Shown here piece after piece: positions 14,494 through 21,549 of a stretch of 22,905 bases of DNA. Position numbers and translations under genes: made by a program. This DNA comes from Actinomycetes bacterium (GTDB lineage: Bacteria > Actinomycetota > Actinomycetes > Propionibacteriales > Nocardioidaceae), in assembly GCA_023396115.1 (NCBI GenBank), contig JAEWXC010000055.1, forward strand, positions 1-22,905. Direction: 5' to 3'. The notes beneath the pieces were generated by a model, which ran no database searches, was not told the origin of the DNA, and saw only the letters and a program-made list of their open reading frames with translations. Numbering within the stretch: the first letter of the stretch is position 1; each line of letters begins with the position of its first letter.

Positions 14494-15062
14494 CCCTCGG
14501 ACCAGTCGACCACGGTGGTCGGCTCGGCGGTCACCTCGCCGCACTCGACGACGACGTCGACGACGTGGTCGAGCTCCTCCTTGATCTCCCAGCCCATCGT
14601 CCGGGCCTCGCTCTCCCCGGGCAGGATCAGCGTGCTGGTGAGGATCGGCTCGCCCAGCTCCTCCAGCAGCGCCGAGACGAACCGGTGCTCGGGGATCCGC
14701 ACCCCCACGGTGCGCTTCTTGGGGTGCATCAGCCGCTTGGGGACCTCGGAGGTCGCGGGCAGGATGAACGTGTACGGCCCCGGCGTGGCCGAGCGGATCG
14801 CCCGGAACGCGGCGTTGTCGACGTGCACGAACTGACCCAGCTGGGCGAAGTCCTTGCAGATCAGGGTGAAGTGGTGCCGCTCGTCCAGGTCGCGGATCCG
14901 CAGGATCCGGTCCCGACCGTCCCGGTTGCCCAGCTGGGCGCCGAGCGCGTAGCCCGAGTCCGTCGGGTAGGCGATCAGCTGGTCGTCACGCAGGGCGTCG
15001 ACGACCTGACCGACCAGCCGCGGCTGCGGGTTCTCGGGGTGGACGTCGAGGTAGCGGGCCAC
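14439..15062 (-). CDS. yciO: YciO/Sua5-family protein
   Basis: A 207-residue YrdC-fold protein that matches E. coli YciO (206 residues) along its whole length. Shared segments include the HPENPQPRL start, IAYPTDSGYALG, ERHHFTLICKDF, TPGPYTFILPAT, KRTVGVRIPEH, LGEPILTSTLILPG and the PTTVVDWSE ending. Sua5/TsaC relatives make threonylcarbamoyl-AMP for the t6A modification of tRNA. YciO is a paralogue whose contribution to t6A is uncertain, and the sequence lacks the extra C-terminal Sua5 domain. The GTG start has a GAGG about 8 nt upstream, and the gene begins 10 nt after the ispH stop, so the two form one operon. Confidence 0.92.
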   Translation of the reverse strand: MARYLDVHPENPQPRLVGQVVDALRDDQLIAYPTDSGYALGAQLGNRDGRDRILRIRDLDERHHFTLICKDFAQLGQFVHVDNAAFRAIRSATPGPYTFILPATSEVPKRLMHPKKRTVGVRIPEHRFVSALLEELGEPILTSTLILPGESEARTMGWEIKEELDHVVDVVVECGEVTAEPTTVVDWSEGYPEVVRVGAGDPSRFED

Positions 15063-15072
15063 GGCCGGGACC

Positions 15073-16071
15073 TCAGGCCTTCGCCGCGGCGCGCAGGTCG
15101 CGACGCAGCTCCGGCGGGAGCGCGAAGATCAGCGACTCCTCGGCGCTGTGCACCGCACGGGCGTCCGGGTAGCCACGCTCGGCCAGGAAGGCCAGCACCC
15201 CCTGGACCAGCTCCTCGGGCACCGAGGCCCCCGAGGTCACCGACACGGTGTCGACACCGTCGAGCCAGGCCTCGTCGATCTCGCTGGCGTCGTCGACCCG
15301 GTAGGAGGCCTTCGCGCCGGCCTCCAGGGCCACCTCGACCAGACGCACCGAGTTGGAGGAGTTGCCCGAGCCGACCACGATCAGCAGGTCGGAGTCCTTG
15401 GCGATCTCCTTCACCGCGAGCTGGCGGTTCTGGGTGGCGTAGCAGATGTCGTCGCTCGGCGGGTCCAGCAGCGCGGGGAAGCGCTCCCGGATCGCGGCGA
15501 CGGTCTCCAGGGTCTCGTCCACGCTGAGCGTGGTCTGCGAGAGCCAGGCGACCCGGTTGGGGTCGCGGACCACGACGTTGGCGACGTCGGCGGGGCTCTG
15601 CACCAACTGGATGTGGTCGGGCGCCTCACCCGCGGTGCCCTCGACCTCCTCGTGCCCCTCGTGCCCGATCAGCAGGATGTCGTAGTCCTCGGCGGCGAAC
15701 CGCTTCGCCTCGTGGTGCACCTTGGTGACCAGCGGGCAGGTGGCGTCGATGGTCTTCAGCGAGCGCTCGGCGGCCTCCGAGTGCACCGCCGGGGAGACCC
15801 CGTGCGCGGAGAACACCACGGTCGCGCCGGTCGGGACCTCGTCGAGCTCCTCGACGAAGACCGCACCGCGGTCGGTCAGGTTCGCCACGACGTGCTTGTT
15901 GTGCACGATCTCCTTGCGCACGTAGACCGGGGCGCCGTACAGGTCCAGCGCCTTCTCGACGGTGATCACGGCCCGGTCGACGCCGGCGCAGTAGCCGCGC
16001 GGAGCGGCCAGCAGCACGGCCTTCTCGGCCTCTTCCGGGGACAGGACGGGAGGAACACCCAGATCGGTCAT
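15073..16071 (-). CDS. ispH: 4-hydroxy-3-methylbut-2-enyl diphosphate reductase (IspH/LytB)
   Basis: A 332-residue iron-sulfur enzyme, the last step of the MEP pathway, giving IPP and DMAPP. The three cluster cysteines are visible in RGYCAGVDRAV (Cys28), TCPLVTKVH and DDICYATQNRQ. The proton-relay Glu region GHEGHEEVEGT and the diphosphate-binding SSNSVRLVEVA and SVTSGASVPEELV motifs are intact. I chose the ATG at 16071 because TAGACT lies 7 nt upstream and the conserved region begins soon after; the longer in-frame extension to 16227 would run antisense into xseA. It heads an ispH-yciO operon and is divergent from xseA across 52 bp. Confidence 0.96.
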   Translation of the reverse strand: MTDLGVPPVLSPEEAEKAVLLAAPRGYCAGVDRAVITVEKALDLYGAPVYVRKEIVHNKHVVANLTDRGAVFVEELDEVPTGATVVFSAHGVSPAVHSEAAERSLKTIDATCPLVTKVHHEAKRFAAEDYDILLIGHEGHEEVEGTAGEAPDHIQLVQSPADVANVVVRDPNRVAWLSQTTLSVDETLETVAAIRERFPALLDPPSDDICYATQNRQLAVKEIAKDSDLLIVVGSGNSSNSVRLVEVALEAGAKASYRVDDASEIDEAWLDGVDTVSVTSGASVPEELVQGVLAFLAERGYPDARAVHSAEESLIFALPPELRRDLRAAAKA

Positions 16072-16078
16072 GGTGCTC

Positions 16079-16084
16079 AGTCTA
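16079..16084 (-). promoter_or_regulatory. Candidate -10 of ispH (TAGACT)
   Basis: Minus-strand TAGACT ends 7 nt before the ispH ATG, predicting a leaderless transcript. The identical hexamer serves ychF. It lies 26 bp from the divergent xseA -10, so the two promoters overlap in their upstream parts. Confidence 0.55.
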
Positions 16085-16110
16085 GGCGGGGCCGGGTCGG
16101 AGGTGTCCCC

Positions 16111-16116
16111 TACGCT
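16111..16116 (+). promoter_or_regulatory. Candidate -10 of xseA (TACGCT)
   Basis: TACGCT ends 7 nt before GTG 16124 and no Shine-Dalgarno is present. This supports the GTG as start and a leaderless mRNA, rather than the in-frame ATG at 16070, which lies inside the ispH start region. Confidence 0.55.
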
Positions 16117-16123
16117 CACCCCT

Positions 16124-17449
16124 GTGACCTCCCCAGCACCACGCGCCACGTCGTTGCGCGACTCCAGCCCGGAGACCCCGGTCCCGGTCCGGGCGGTCTC
16201 GAACGCGCTGACCGGCTGGATCGACAAGCTGGGCGCAGTCTGGGTGGAGGGTCAGATCACCCAGTTCACCCGGCGACCCGGCCTGGGGACGGTCTTCCTG
16301 ACGTTGCGCGACCCGCTGGCCGCGGTCTCGCTGAACGTGACCCTGCCCCGGGCCACCTTCGACGCGATGGAACCGCCGGTGGTCGAGGGCGGCAGCGTGC
16401 TGGTGCACGCGAAGCCGAGCTTCTACCCCGGCAACGGCTCCCTGTCCCTGGCCGCCCGCGAGATCCGGGTGGTGGGCCTGGGTGAGCTGCTGGCCCGGTT
16501 GGAACGGCGCCGCCAGCTGCTCGCCGCCGAGGGGCTCTTCGCCGCCGAGCTCAAGCGGGACCTGCCGTTCCTGCCCGGCCGGGTCGGACTGGTCACCGCC
16601 GCCAACTCCGCCGCCGAGCGGGACGTGCTGGAGAACGCCCGGCGCCGGTGGCCCGCGGTCCAGTTCACCGTCGTGCACGCCGCCATGCAGGGCCAGAAGT
16701 CGGTCGCCGAGGTGGTCGCCGCCGTGCAGCGTCTGGATGCCGACCCGGACGTCGACGTGATCGTGGTGGCCCGCGGCGGTGGCTCGGTGGAGGACCTGCT
16801 GCCGTTCTCCGACGAGACCCTGGTCCGGGCGGTGCACCTGGCCCGGACCCCCGTGGTCTCGGCGATCGGGCACGAACCGGACCAGCCGCTGCTCGACCTG
16901 GTCGCCGACGTGCGCGCCTCCACCCCCACCGACGCCGCGAAGCTGGTCGTGCCGGACATGGCCGCCGAGGTCGAGGGGGTGGTCTGGGCACGTGAACGGC
17001 TCCGCAGCCTGGTCCGCGGCATCGTGGACCGCGAGCAGGCCGGCCTGGACAATCTGCGCTCACGCCCCGCGATGGCCGATCCGTCCACCCTGGTCGACCA
17101 GCGCCGCGACGAGCTCACCGCGCTCCTCGACCGCGCCCGGCGCAGCGTCGAGCACCGGTTGGACCGGGCCCACGACGAAATCGACCACGCCCGCGCCCGG
17201 GCCCGGGCGCTCTCCCCGTTGGAGACCCTGCGGCGCGGCTACGCGGTGCTGCAGGACCCCGACGGGCACGTGGTCACCTCGGTGAGCCAGGTCGCTGACG
17301 GGGCCGAGCTGACCGTCCGGGTCACCGACGGACGCGTCACCGTGCAGGCCCGCGGCACCCGGGCGGACCCCGACCCCACCCAGTCCAACCCGGCCCAGTC
17401 CAGTCCCTCAGATTCAACCCAGCCCGATTCCCCGCAGGAGGACGCGTGA
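16124..17449 (+). CDS. xseA: Exodeoxyribonuclease VII large subunit
   Basis: A 441-residue catalytic subunit of exonuclease VII, which degrades single-stranded DNA in repair. The N-terminal OB fold spans about residues 20-120 (WVEGQITQFTRRPG ... AREIRVVGLGELLARLE). The catalytic core has the signature GLVTAANSAAERDVLENARRR, VARGGGSVEDLLPFSDE and SAIGHEPDQPLLDLVADVRASTP. A long coiled coil follows (LRSLVRGIVDREQAGLDNL, RRSVEHRLDRAHDEIDHARAR), then the conserved SPLETLRRGYAVL. The last 30 residues are a low-complexity Ser/Pro/Asp/Gln tail. Its stop overlaps the xseB start as GTGA, so the two subunits are co-translated. Confidence 0.96.
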   Translation: MTSPAPRATSLRDSSPETPVPVRAVSNALTGWIDKLGAVWVEGQITQFTRRPGLGTVFLTLRDPLAAVSLNVTLPRATFDAMEPPVVEGGSVLVHAKPSFYPGNGSLSLAAREIRVVGLGELLARLERRRQLLAAEGLFAAELKRDLPFLPGRVGLVTAANSAAERDVLENARRRWPAVQFTVVHAAMQGQKSVAEVVAAVQRLDADPDVDVIVVARGGGSVEDLLPFSDETLVRAVHLARTPVVSAIGHEPDQPLLDLVADVRASTPTDAAKLVVPDMAAEVEGVVWARERLRSLVRGIVDREQAGLDNLRSRPAMADPSTLVDQRRDELTALLDRARRSVEHRLDRAHDEIDHARARARALSPLETLRRGYAVLQDPDGHVVTSVSQVADGAELTVRVTDGRVTVQARGTRADPDPTQSNPAQSSPSDSTQPDSPQEDA

Positions 17450-17667
17450 GCGAGCAGCAGGCCGGACCGGCCGACCAGACCCCCGGCTACGAGGACGCCC
17501 GCGCCGAGCTCATCGAGGTGGTGCGCCAGCTCGAGGCCGGCGGGACCACGTTGGAGGAGTCGCTGGCCCTGTGGGAGCGCGGCGAGAAGCTGGCCGCGAC
17601 CTGCCAGGAGTGGCTCGACGGTGCACGTCAGCGGCTCGACGCCGCACGCGGCGACAGCGACGACTGA
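17446..17667 (+). CDS. xseB: Exodeoxyribonuclease VII small subunit
   Basis: The 73-residue small subunit shows the family core of two helices: YEDARAELIEVVRQLEAGGTTLEESLALWERGEKLAATCQ and the following EWLDGARQRLD. Several copies bind the coiled coil of XseA. The GTG start overlaps the xseA stop by 4 nt and has an AGGAGG 5 nt upstream inside the end of xseA, so both coupling and direct initiation are possible. It converges with the DUF4245 gene, with only 11 nt between the stops and no clear terminator. Confidence 0.95.
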   Translation: MSEQQAGPADQTPGYEDARAELIEVVRQLEAGGTTLEESLALWERGEKLAATCQEWLDGARQRLDAARGDSDD

Positions 17668-17678
17668 CGCGTCGCGGA

Positions 17679-18239
17679 CTACTGCGCGAGCGGGGCGTCG
17701 GTGAGCTGCTCGGCCAGCTGCACCAGCCGCGCCTCGCCGGCGCTGCCGTGGACGACCAGCACCCGGTCCCCCAGTTCGGTGGTCAGGGCCAGGTTCCGGC
17801 CCTCCGACCACAGCTCCCACCCCTGCGTGGCGAGGTCGGTCTCGACCTCGACGGTGCGGTCGGGCTCGTCGGCCTCGAACTCGTCGTCGAGCACCTCACG
17901 CAGCACCTGCGAGCGGTCCTTGTCGGCCCAGGTGAACCCGGCGAACGCGTCGTTGTCGGTGAGCATGCCCATCCCCCACGTCGGCCGGTCACCGGGGCTG
18001 TCGACCAAGCTGGTGACCTGCCACCCCGCGGGCAGCTCGGCCGGGTACAGCACGTCGGTCCCAGACTCCTGGGCGAACGCGGTGGCCGCCAGGTACGCGA
18101 TCGGCTCGGGACGCACCTCGAGGTCGTCCCGGTTGACCGCGCGGAACGCGACGTACCCCAGGACGACGACCAGGCAGATCACCATGGCGCCGATGAGGCC
18201 CGAGAACGTGCGCTGGTAGGTGGGTCGCTTCTGGCTCAC
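17679..18239 (-). CDS. DUF4245 membrane-anchored protein
   Basis: The protein has 186 residues. After a short basic start (SQKRPTYQRTF), residues about 12-32 form one transmembrane helix (LIGAMVICLVVVLGYVAF). The rest is an extracytoplasmic domain with RPEPIAYLAATAFAQESG, AELPAGWQVTSL, FAGFTWADKDRSQ and an E/D-rich linker. This matches DUF4245, a family found next to xseB and glpX in actinobacteria; function unknown. The GTG at 18239 was chosen because it directly precedes the basic/TM start and GAGACT lies 6 nt upstream. It is divergent from modA and convergent with xseB. Confidence 0.85.
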   Translation of the reverse strand: MSQKRPTYQRTFSGLIGAMVICLVVVLGYVAFRAVNRDDLEVRPEPIAYLAATAFAQESGTDVLYPAELPAGWQVTSLVDSPGDRPTWGMGMLTDNDAFAGFTWADKDRSQVLREVLDDEFEADEPDRTVEVETDLATQGWELWSEGRNLALTTELGDRVLVVHGSAGEARLVQLAEQLTDAPLAQ

Positions 18240-18245
18240 CCGCCC

Positions 18246-18251
18246 AGTCTC
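18246..18251 (-). promoter_or_regulatory. Candidate -10 of the DUF4245 gene (GAGACT)
   Basis: Minus-strand GAGACT ends 6 nt before GTG 18239. The divergent modA gene has the same hexamer at the same spacing. It matches TANNNT except at the first base. Confidence 0.35.
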
Positions 18252-18333
18252 CCAGCCGCCCGCCGGCCGCCACGCACCCGGCCCGGGCGCGGGCGCTCCG
18301 AGTGGCGCGCACCACGCCGCCGGCCCGATGGGC

Positions 18334-18339
18334 GAGACT
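18334..18339 (+). promoter_or_regulatory. Candidate -10 of modA (GAGACT)
   Basis: GAGACT ends 6 nt before ATG 18346, mirroring the DUF4245 promoter 82 bp away. I see no ModE-like palindrome or molybdenum-cofactor riboswitch in the 106-bp intergenic region. Confidence 0.35.
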
Positions 18340-18345
18340 TCGGCC

Positions 18346-19140
18346 ATGACCTCGCCCGTGCGCTCCGCAACCCCACCCCGGACCCGGCTCCGGATCGTGG
18401 CGGTGCTGATCGGGCTGCTGCTCGTGGCCACCGGGTGCGGCAGCGACACCCCGGACCCGTCGGGTGATGCCGGGAACGGCGCGGTCACCGTGCTCGCCGC
18501 GGCGTCCCTCACCGAGGTCTTCGAGGGCTTGGGCCCCCAGCTGGAGGACCGGGAGGTCTCGTTCTCCTTCGGCTCCTCCACCACCCTGGCCGAGCAGGCC
18601 GGCAACGGTGCCCCCGGTGACGTGCTGGCCACCGCCGACCGGGCCGCGATGGACCTGGCGGTGCAGAACGGCGCCGTGAGCGCCGACCCCGTCCAGTTCG
18701 CCACCAACCAGTTGGTCCTGGCCGTCCCCGCCGACAACCCCGCCGGGATCGAGGGGCTGGCCGACCTGGCCGGCACCGACTGGGTGCGCTGCGCCGACGA
18801 GGTGCCCTGCGGTCGGGTGGCGGTGACGCTGCTGGAGCGGGCGGGGCTGGCGGACGCCGAACCGGCCAGCCTCGAGGTCGACGTGAAGGCTGCGCTGGCC
18901 AAGGTCGTCGCCGGGGAGGCCGACGCCGCCCTGGTCTACGCCACCGACGCGGTGGCCGCCGGGGCAGCGGTCACGGCGTTGCCGGTCGAGGGTGCCGAGG
19001 AGGAGCTCAACACCTACTGGGTGGCCCCGCTGGCCGACGGGGACACCGACGCCGCGGACGCCTGGATCGACCTGCTCACCTCCCCGGTCGGCGTCCGGGC
19101 GCTGGACGCGGCCGGCTTCGGGCCGGGCACGAGCCGGTGA
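18346..19140 (+). CDS. modA: Molybdate-binding lipoprotein ModA
   Basis: A 264-residue periplasmic-type binding protein for molybdate or tungstate. The signal peptide ends in VATGC with the predicted lipidated Cys at residue 31. Family motifs are VTVLAAASLTEVFEGL (oxyanion-binding Ser), SFSFGSSTTLAEQAGNGAPGDVLATAD, FATNQLVLAVPADNP and DAALVYATDAV with the conserved Tyr. The ATG at 18346 starts the signal peptide. An in-frame ATG at 18328 is possible but would precede the likely -10. The gene overlaps modB as GTGA and heads a modABC operon. Substrate assignment is from family resemblance and the complete operon. Confidence 0.9.
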   Translation: MTSPVRSATPPRTRLRIVAVLIGLLLVATGCGSDTPDPSGDAGNGAVTVLAAASLTEVFEGLGPQLEDREVSFSFGSSTTLAEQAGNGAPGDVLATADRAAMDLAVQNGAVSADPVQFATNQLVLAVPADNPAGIEGLADLAGTDWVRCADEVPCGRVAVTLLERAGLADAEPASLEVDVKAALAKVVAGEADAALVYATDAVAAGAAVTALPVEGAEEELNTYWVAPLADGDTDAADAWIDLLTSPVGVRALDAAGFGPGTSR

Positions 19141-19952
19141 CCGGCCGGGCGGCCCGGACCGCGGCGGACCCGCTGGGGCGGGCTCCGCTGCGTCTGGTCG
19201 TTCCGGCGGCGGTCGCGGTCGCGGTCCTCGTCCTCCCGCTGCTGGGGCTCCTGGTCGCCACCAGCCCGGGCGAGGTGGTCGCCCACCTGGGCGACGAGGA
19301 CCTGCACGCGGCGTTGTGGCTCTCGGTGCTGACTGCCACCTGCGCCACGGTCCTGTGCCTGCTGGTGGGGTTGCCGCTGGCGTGGTGCCTGGCCCGCCTG
19401 GAGTTCCGCGGCCGCGGGCTGCTGCGGGCACTGGTCACCGTCCCCCTGGTGTTGCCGCCGGTGGTGGCGGGGGTGGCGTTGATGAGCACCTTCGGGCGGA
19501 CCGGGCTGCTGGGGGCGCCGCTGCGCGACCTGACCGGCCTGACCCTGCCGTTCAGCACCGCTGGGGTGGTGCTGGCGCACACGTTCGTGGCGTTGCCGTT
19601 CGTGGTGATCAGCGTCGAGGGCGCGCTGCGGGCCGCCGACCCGGCGCTGGACGCGGTGGCCGCGACCCTGGGCGCGGACCGGTGGCGCATCGTCCGGACC
19701 GTCACGCTCCCGCTCGCGCTGCCCGGGATCCTGGGCGGCGCGGTGCTGGCCTGGGCCCGGTCGATGGGCGAGTTCGGCGCGACCATCACCTTCGCCGGCA
19801 ACTACCCCGGACGCACCCAGACGGTGCCGACCCTGATCTACCAGGCGATGAACGCCGACCCCGACGCCGCCCGCACCCTGGGTCTGGTGCTGCTGCTGAT
19901 GGCGGTGCTGGTGCTGGTGCTGCTCCGCGACCGATGGCTGGTGGCCCCGTGA
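19137..19952 (+). CDS. modB: Molybdate ABC transporter permease ModB
   Basis: A 271-residue inner-membrane permease with about six hydrophobic helices. The cytoplasmic EAA loop is seen in VEGALRAADPALDAVAATLGADRWRIVRTVTLPLALPGI, followed by ARSMGEFGATITFAGN, both characteristic of ModB/CysT-type permeases. TVPTLIYQAMNADPDAA is the usual penultimate segment. The GTG start overlaps the modA stop and the stop overlaps the modC start, giving strict translational coupling. Confidence 0.92.
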   Translation: MTGRAARTAADPLGRAPLRLVVPAAVAVAVLVLPLLGLLVATSPGEVVAHLGDEDLHAALWLSVLTATCATVLCLLVGLPLAWCLARLEFRGRGLLRALVTVPLVLPPVVAGVALMSTFGRTGLLGAPLRDLTGLTLPFSTAGVVLAHTFVALPFVVISVEGALRAADPALDAVAATLGADRWRIVRTVTLPLALPGILGGAVLAWARSMGEFGATITFAGNYPGRTQTVPTLIYQAMNADPDAARTLGLVLLLMAVLVLVLLRDRWLVAP

Positions 19953-20926
19953 CCGCGGGACACACCGGTCTGGACGCCGACCTGCACGTCCCGGGCCGGG
20001 TCCGCGCCGCGCTGCGGGCCGAGCCGGGCGAGGTGGTGGCGCTGGTCGGCCCGAACGGGGCCGGCAAGTCCAGCCTGCTCCAGGCCCTGGCCGGGGTGGT
20101 CCCGGCCAGCGGTCGGCTCCGGCTCGACGGCCGGGACCTGGCGGGTCTGCCGGCCCGGGAGCGCCGGGTCGGGGTGGTCTTCCAGCAGGGCCTGCTGCTG
20201 CCGCACCTGAGCGCGCTGGACAACGTCGCCTACGGCCCCCGGGCCCGTGGGGTCGAGCGCGCCGCGGCCCGGTCGACGGCCGCGGGCTGGCTGGAGCGGC
20301 TCGGCATCGCCGACCTGGCCGGGCGTCGCCCGCGCGAGCTCTCCGGCGGACAGGCCCAGCGGGTCGCGATCGCCCGGGCCCTGGCCTGTGAGCCCGACCT
20401 GCTGCTGCTGGACGAACCGATGGGTGGCCTGGACGTGCACGTGGCCACCGCGCTGCGGATCGAGCTCGCCCACCACCTGGCCGCGTACGACGGGGTGGCG
20501 GTGCTGGTGGCCCACGACGCCCTCGACGTGCTGACCCTGGCCGACCGGGTGGTGGCGCTGGAGGACGGCGTCGTCGTCCAGTCCGGGCCGGCGCGCGACG
20601 TCGCGGCGCACCCGACCTCGGTGCACGTGGCGCGGTTGGTCGGGCTGAACGTGGTCCCCGACGGCACCGAGCTGCTCACCTTCGCGCCCGAGGCGGTCGG
20701 CGTCTGGAGCCGCGAACCGGCCGGTTCCCCCCGGCACCGGTGGACCGGCACGGTCGCGGCCCTGGCCCCGTGGGGCGGTGCCCTGCGGCTCCTGGTTCGG
20801 ACCGGGGTCGGCGACCTGATCGCCGACGTCACCCCGTCAGCCGCCACCGAGCTGGGCCTGGTCCCGGGCGTCCCGGTCTGGCTGAGCGTCAAGGAGACCG
20901 CGGTCCGGCGCACCCCCGCGCCCTGA
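19949..20926 (+). CDS. modC: Molybdate ABC transporter ATP-binding protein ModC
   Basis: A 325-residue ATPase. Motifs are the Walker A GPNGAGKSS (about residue 36), Q-loop VVFQQGLLLPHLS, signature LSGGQAQRVAIARAL, Walker B LLLLDEPMGGLD and switch His in LVAHDALD. The C-terminal segment from about residue 255 (WTGTVAALAPWGGALRLLVR ... VPVWLSVKETAV) is a TOBE/Mop-like domain that in ModC binds molybdate and regulates transport. The GTG start overlaps the modB stop (GTGA). Length is slightly below E. coli ModC (352). Confidence 0.9.
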   Translation: MTAGHTGLDADLHVPGRVRAALRAEPGEVVALVGPNGAGKSSLLQALAGVVPASGRLRLDGRDLAGLPARERRVGVVFQQGLLLPHLSALDNVAYGPRARGVERAAARSTAAGWLERLGIADLAGRRPRELSGGQAQRVAIARALACEPDLLLLDEPMGGLDVHVATALRIELAHHLAAYDGVAVLVAHDALDVLTLADRVVALEDGVVVQSGPARDVAAHPTSVHVARLVGLNVVPDGTELLTFAPEAVGVWSREPAGSPRHRWTGTVAALAPWGGALRLLVRTGVGDLIADVTPSAATELGLVPGVPVWLSVKETAVRRTPAP

Positions 20927-20976
20927 GAGCGCTGTCACGCCGGACCCGTTCCTCCCCGCGCGCCCCGGCCGGCTGC

Positions 20977-20982
20977 TACCGT
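20977..20982 (+). promoter_or_regulatory. Candidate -10 (TACCGT) for the small membrane protein gene
   Basis: TACCGT lies 61 nt upstream of ATG 21044 in the 117-bp gap after modC. Initiation about 7 nt downstream would leave a leader of about 55 nt, unlike the leaderless pattern elsewhere. The leader contains only a weak GAGC ribosome-binding site. No terminator is evident after modC. Confidence 0.3.
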
Positions 20983-21043
20983 CGCAAGCAAGACCAGAGC
21001 GGACCGCCCTCACACCGAGACGCTTCAAGAAACGAGCTGCCCG

Positions 21044-21451
21044 ATGGAGCACATGCCCACCTCCCCGGCCCGCTCCGCCCGGCGGGTCGCCGCCGTGGCA
21101 GCACTCTTGACCGGCACGGCCTGGTCGGTGCAGGTCGGGCTGCTCGGCGCGTGGCCGTTGGCGCTCGTCTCTCTCGCCCACGTGCTCGTGCTCTGCTGGC
21201 CGGTCGGTCTGGTGGTGAGCAGTGCCCCGACCAGCGGACGCACCCGGCTGGGGGTCTGGGTGGGGTGCTGGGCCGGCATGACGACCTCCTGGTTCCTGAT
21301 GCTGCGCACCCTCGGCGACAGCCACGCCCTGACGCTGGCCGGGGCGGCCTACGCGGCCATGGTCTGCCTGGTCGTGTGGACGCTCTCCGCGTGGGCGTTG
21401 CGCGCCTTCGTCGAGAGCACCCGTCGCCGCTCCGCGTCGGCCGCCGGCTGA
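21044..21451 (+). CDS. Small four-helix membrane protein of unknown function
   Basis: A 135-residue protein with four hydrophobic helices: AAVAALLTGTAWSVQVGLLG, ALVSLAHVLVLCWPVGLVV, VWVGCWAGMTTSWFLML and ALTLAGAAYAAMVCLVVWTL. It has a short basic N-terminus and a basic Arg/Ser tail. No known family motif is apparent. Two ATG codons three codons apart (21044 and 21053) are both possible starts. Coding is supported by strong third-position GC bias and the clean helix pattern. It sits between modC and glpX on the same strand, probably with its own promoter. Confidence 0.75.
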   Translation: MEHMPTSPARSARRVAAVAALLTGTAWSVQVGLLGAWPLALVSLAHVLVLCWPVGLVVSSAPTSGRTRLGVWVGCWAGMTTSWFLMLRTLGDSHALTLAGAAYAAMVCLVVWTLSAWALRAFVESTRRRSASAAG

Positions 21452-21460
21452 GCGGCCGGG

Positions 21461-21505
21461 CCGGGCGTGACCGACCGCACGCGATCCGGTGCCGCCCACG
21501 CCCGG
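21461..21505 (+). terminator. Inverted repeat after the small membrane protein gene
   Basis: CCGGGCGTG at 21461-21469 and CACGCCCGG at 21497-21505 form a perfect 9-bp stem with a 27-nt loop, starting 10 nt after the stop codon. The long loop and missing T-tract make it a modest terminator candidate; it could also be an operator in front of glpX. Confidence 0.35.
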
Positions 21506-21536
21506 GGACGTGGCAGGAGCAGCGGTCCGGCACCGT

Positions 21537-21542
21537 TAGAAT
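21537..21542 (+). promoter_or_regulatory. Candidate -10 of glpX (TAGAAT)
   Basis: TAGAAT is the closest match to TATAAT at any start in the window (5 of 6) and ends 7 nt before ATG 21550. There is no Shine-Dalgarno at useful distance, so a leaderless glpX mRNA is likely. Confidence 0.6.
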
Positions 21543-21549
21543 CCGGGCC

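Noticed and set aside
16072..16227. N-terminal extension of IspH to 16227
   Set aside because: It would run antisense through the start of xseA and past the TAGACT element; IspH proteins begin close to the cysteine motif as with ATG 16071.
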